A stretch of DNA of 64,000 nt from Lethocerus indicus. Its lineage: Eukaryota > Arthropoda > Insecta > Hemiptera > Belostomatidae. Below the pieces are notes generated by a model. The model was not told the origin of the DNA. It saw only the letters and a list, made by a program, of their open reading frames with translations, and ran no database searches. The DNA lies in assembly GCA_019843655.1 (NCBI GenBank), contig JACDQD010000001.1, positions 49,354,794 to 49,418,793 on the forward strand. Direction: 5' to 3'. Both the position numbers and the translations under genes were made by a program. Shown piece after piece: positions 63,038 through 64,000 of the stretch (positions are counted from its first letter, which is position 1; the number at the start of each line of letters is the position of its first letter).

Positions 63038-63333
63038 CCGGGTGGGGTTTCGATCGACTATAACGGTTGTTTCTAAAGCCTGGAAAAGTAAGTCGGATAT
63101 TTTAGTGACCCGTCACCTGTTTTTAGAAAATGACGTTATGTTTGAACGAAATCCCCCTTGGGTTGTGGCTACCCTTTCAGCAGTGTCAGTAAAGAGCGAT
63201 GATTCAAATTATACATGCATGGTATAATAATTAAAAATAAATTGTTTTGGTTATCCAAAAAATGTTTATTCGTTTCAGTTCTTGTAACTGAAATATAATT
63301 ATTTGAAATGTATTTTTAGATATTTTAAAATTG

Positions 63334-63390
<57 letters not shown>
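63334..63390. repeat. (TA)n microsatellite
   Basis: TA run with one AAA interruption near its middle. Confidence 0.92.
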
Positions 63391-64000
63391 CGTTGTTGAA
63401 CAGGATTTGCTTTGTTGACACTGCGTCTATAGTAATTGCATGTTTGTTTAGGGGATACTAACTCAAAATTTGATATCGTACGTTGTTGTTACTAGAGTGA
63501 GGACAGAACACGATACATTACGTTGAAATTTTTATTTTTACTATTGTTGAAATAATTTTCGTGTATGAATTCGAGTTATAATATCGTTAAAGCTTACGTC
63601 GTTAGAATTCCTAAAGTGATTACCTAAAGTGTAATTTATCTGTAATTAACTTTCGAAAGTTGAAAATTGTAAAACAAATGAAAGAAAGTAGAGTGATTTG
63701 CAAGGAACGATATCACTCGAAACGACACACGATGTACATAGCCAACTATCCGCATTCTTAACGCCGGAATGGATTTTACATATTGTTATCTATAGTGTTA
63801 GGAATGTTACTAAAACAATTTTTATGTGAAAATAATATTAATGTTTAAAAATTAATTGTTAATGGGTATTTTTCACAAACTTTACAAATGTTATAAATTA
63901 TATTTAAAGAAAAAAATATATTAACGACCAGACAGAATTGTTCTGGTTTTTGGGGGGCGTGATGCACCCGAAACCGGATCAAAGCGTTGAAAATGTTAAT

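Larger units (their letters stand above)
62191..64000. other. dpr 3' flank
   Basis: AATAAA at 62281-62286 is a poly(A) candidate about 90 bases after the stop. (TA)n tracts occupy 62970-63037 and 63334-63390. I see no further exon or gene. Confidence 0.6.

Noticed and set aside
1..64000. CRISPR array, operon or bacterial insert
   Set aside because: No direct-repeat and spacer array, and genes have spliceosomal introns; the sequence is ordinary insect nuclear DNA.

Overview
The window is a piece of an insect nuclear genome; I cannot assign the order. It has spliceosomal genes with GT-AG introns, an arthropod-type dpr immunoglobulin gene, a CAPA/pyrokinin-type neuropeptide receptor, a Ty3/gypsy-type LTR element, a mariner and tRNA-derived SINEs. 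I identified genes by chaining exons by hand, checking splice sites and codon phase, and comparing the products with families I know; no search was run.

Layout, left to right. 1-1425: 3' end of a Ty3/gypsy element (integrase, then a 3' LTR) inserted at a (TA)n tract. 4779-22858 (-): CGRRF1, a membrane RING protein, seven exons over 18 kb. 23042-23836 (+): acylphosphatase, head-to-head with CGRRF1 across 183 bp. 24893-25975 (-) METTL15 and 25979-26900 (-) UQCC2: the UQCC2 stop and METTL15 ATG are one codon apart in the same frame. 27522-33408 (+): DLST, the E2 of 2-oxoglutarate dehydrogenase. 35007-37039 (+): p31comet/MAD2L1BP. 39087-45391 (+): GNPAT, the peroxisomal DHAP acyltransferase, with an AKL C-terminus. 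45392-47930: SINEs and a rearranged mariner. 47931-48980 (-): NDUFA7. 50042-51680 (+): neuropeptide GPCR. 51938-62190 (+): a dpr gene, signal peptide to C-terminal hydrophobic tail. After that only AT-rich flank and (TA)n.

The genes from 23 to 49 kb are housekeeping genes. METTL15, UQCC2, DLST and NDUFA7 are mitochondrial, serving mitoribosome rRNA methylation, complex III assembly, the TCA cycle and complex I. This stretch is AT-rich and visibly CpG-poor, while the neuronal-type genes at the right (GPCR, dpr) and the middle of CGRRF1 (about 6.6-21.4 kb) are CpG-rich. That mosaic fits germline gene-body methylation of housekeeping genes, which is an inference.

The points most worth a second look are the UQCC2-METTL15 dicistronic or readthrough arrangement, a mariner whose right end is an inverted copy of its own left end including the transposase start, an acylphosphatase active-site loop encoded by a 17-nt microexon, a fold-back repeat family with two copies, and strong palindromes in dpr introns.
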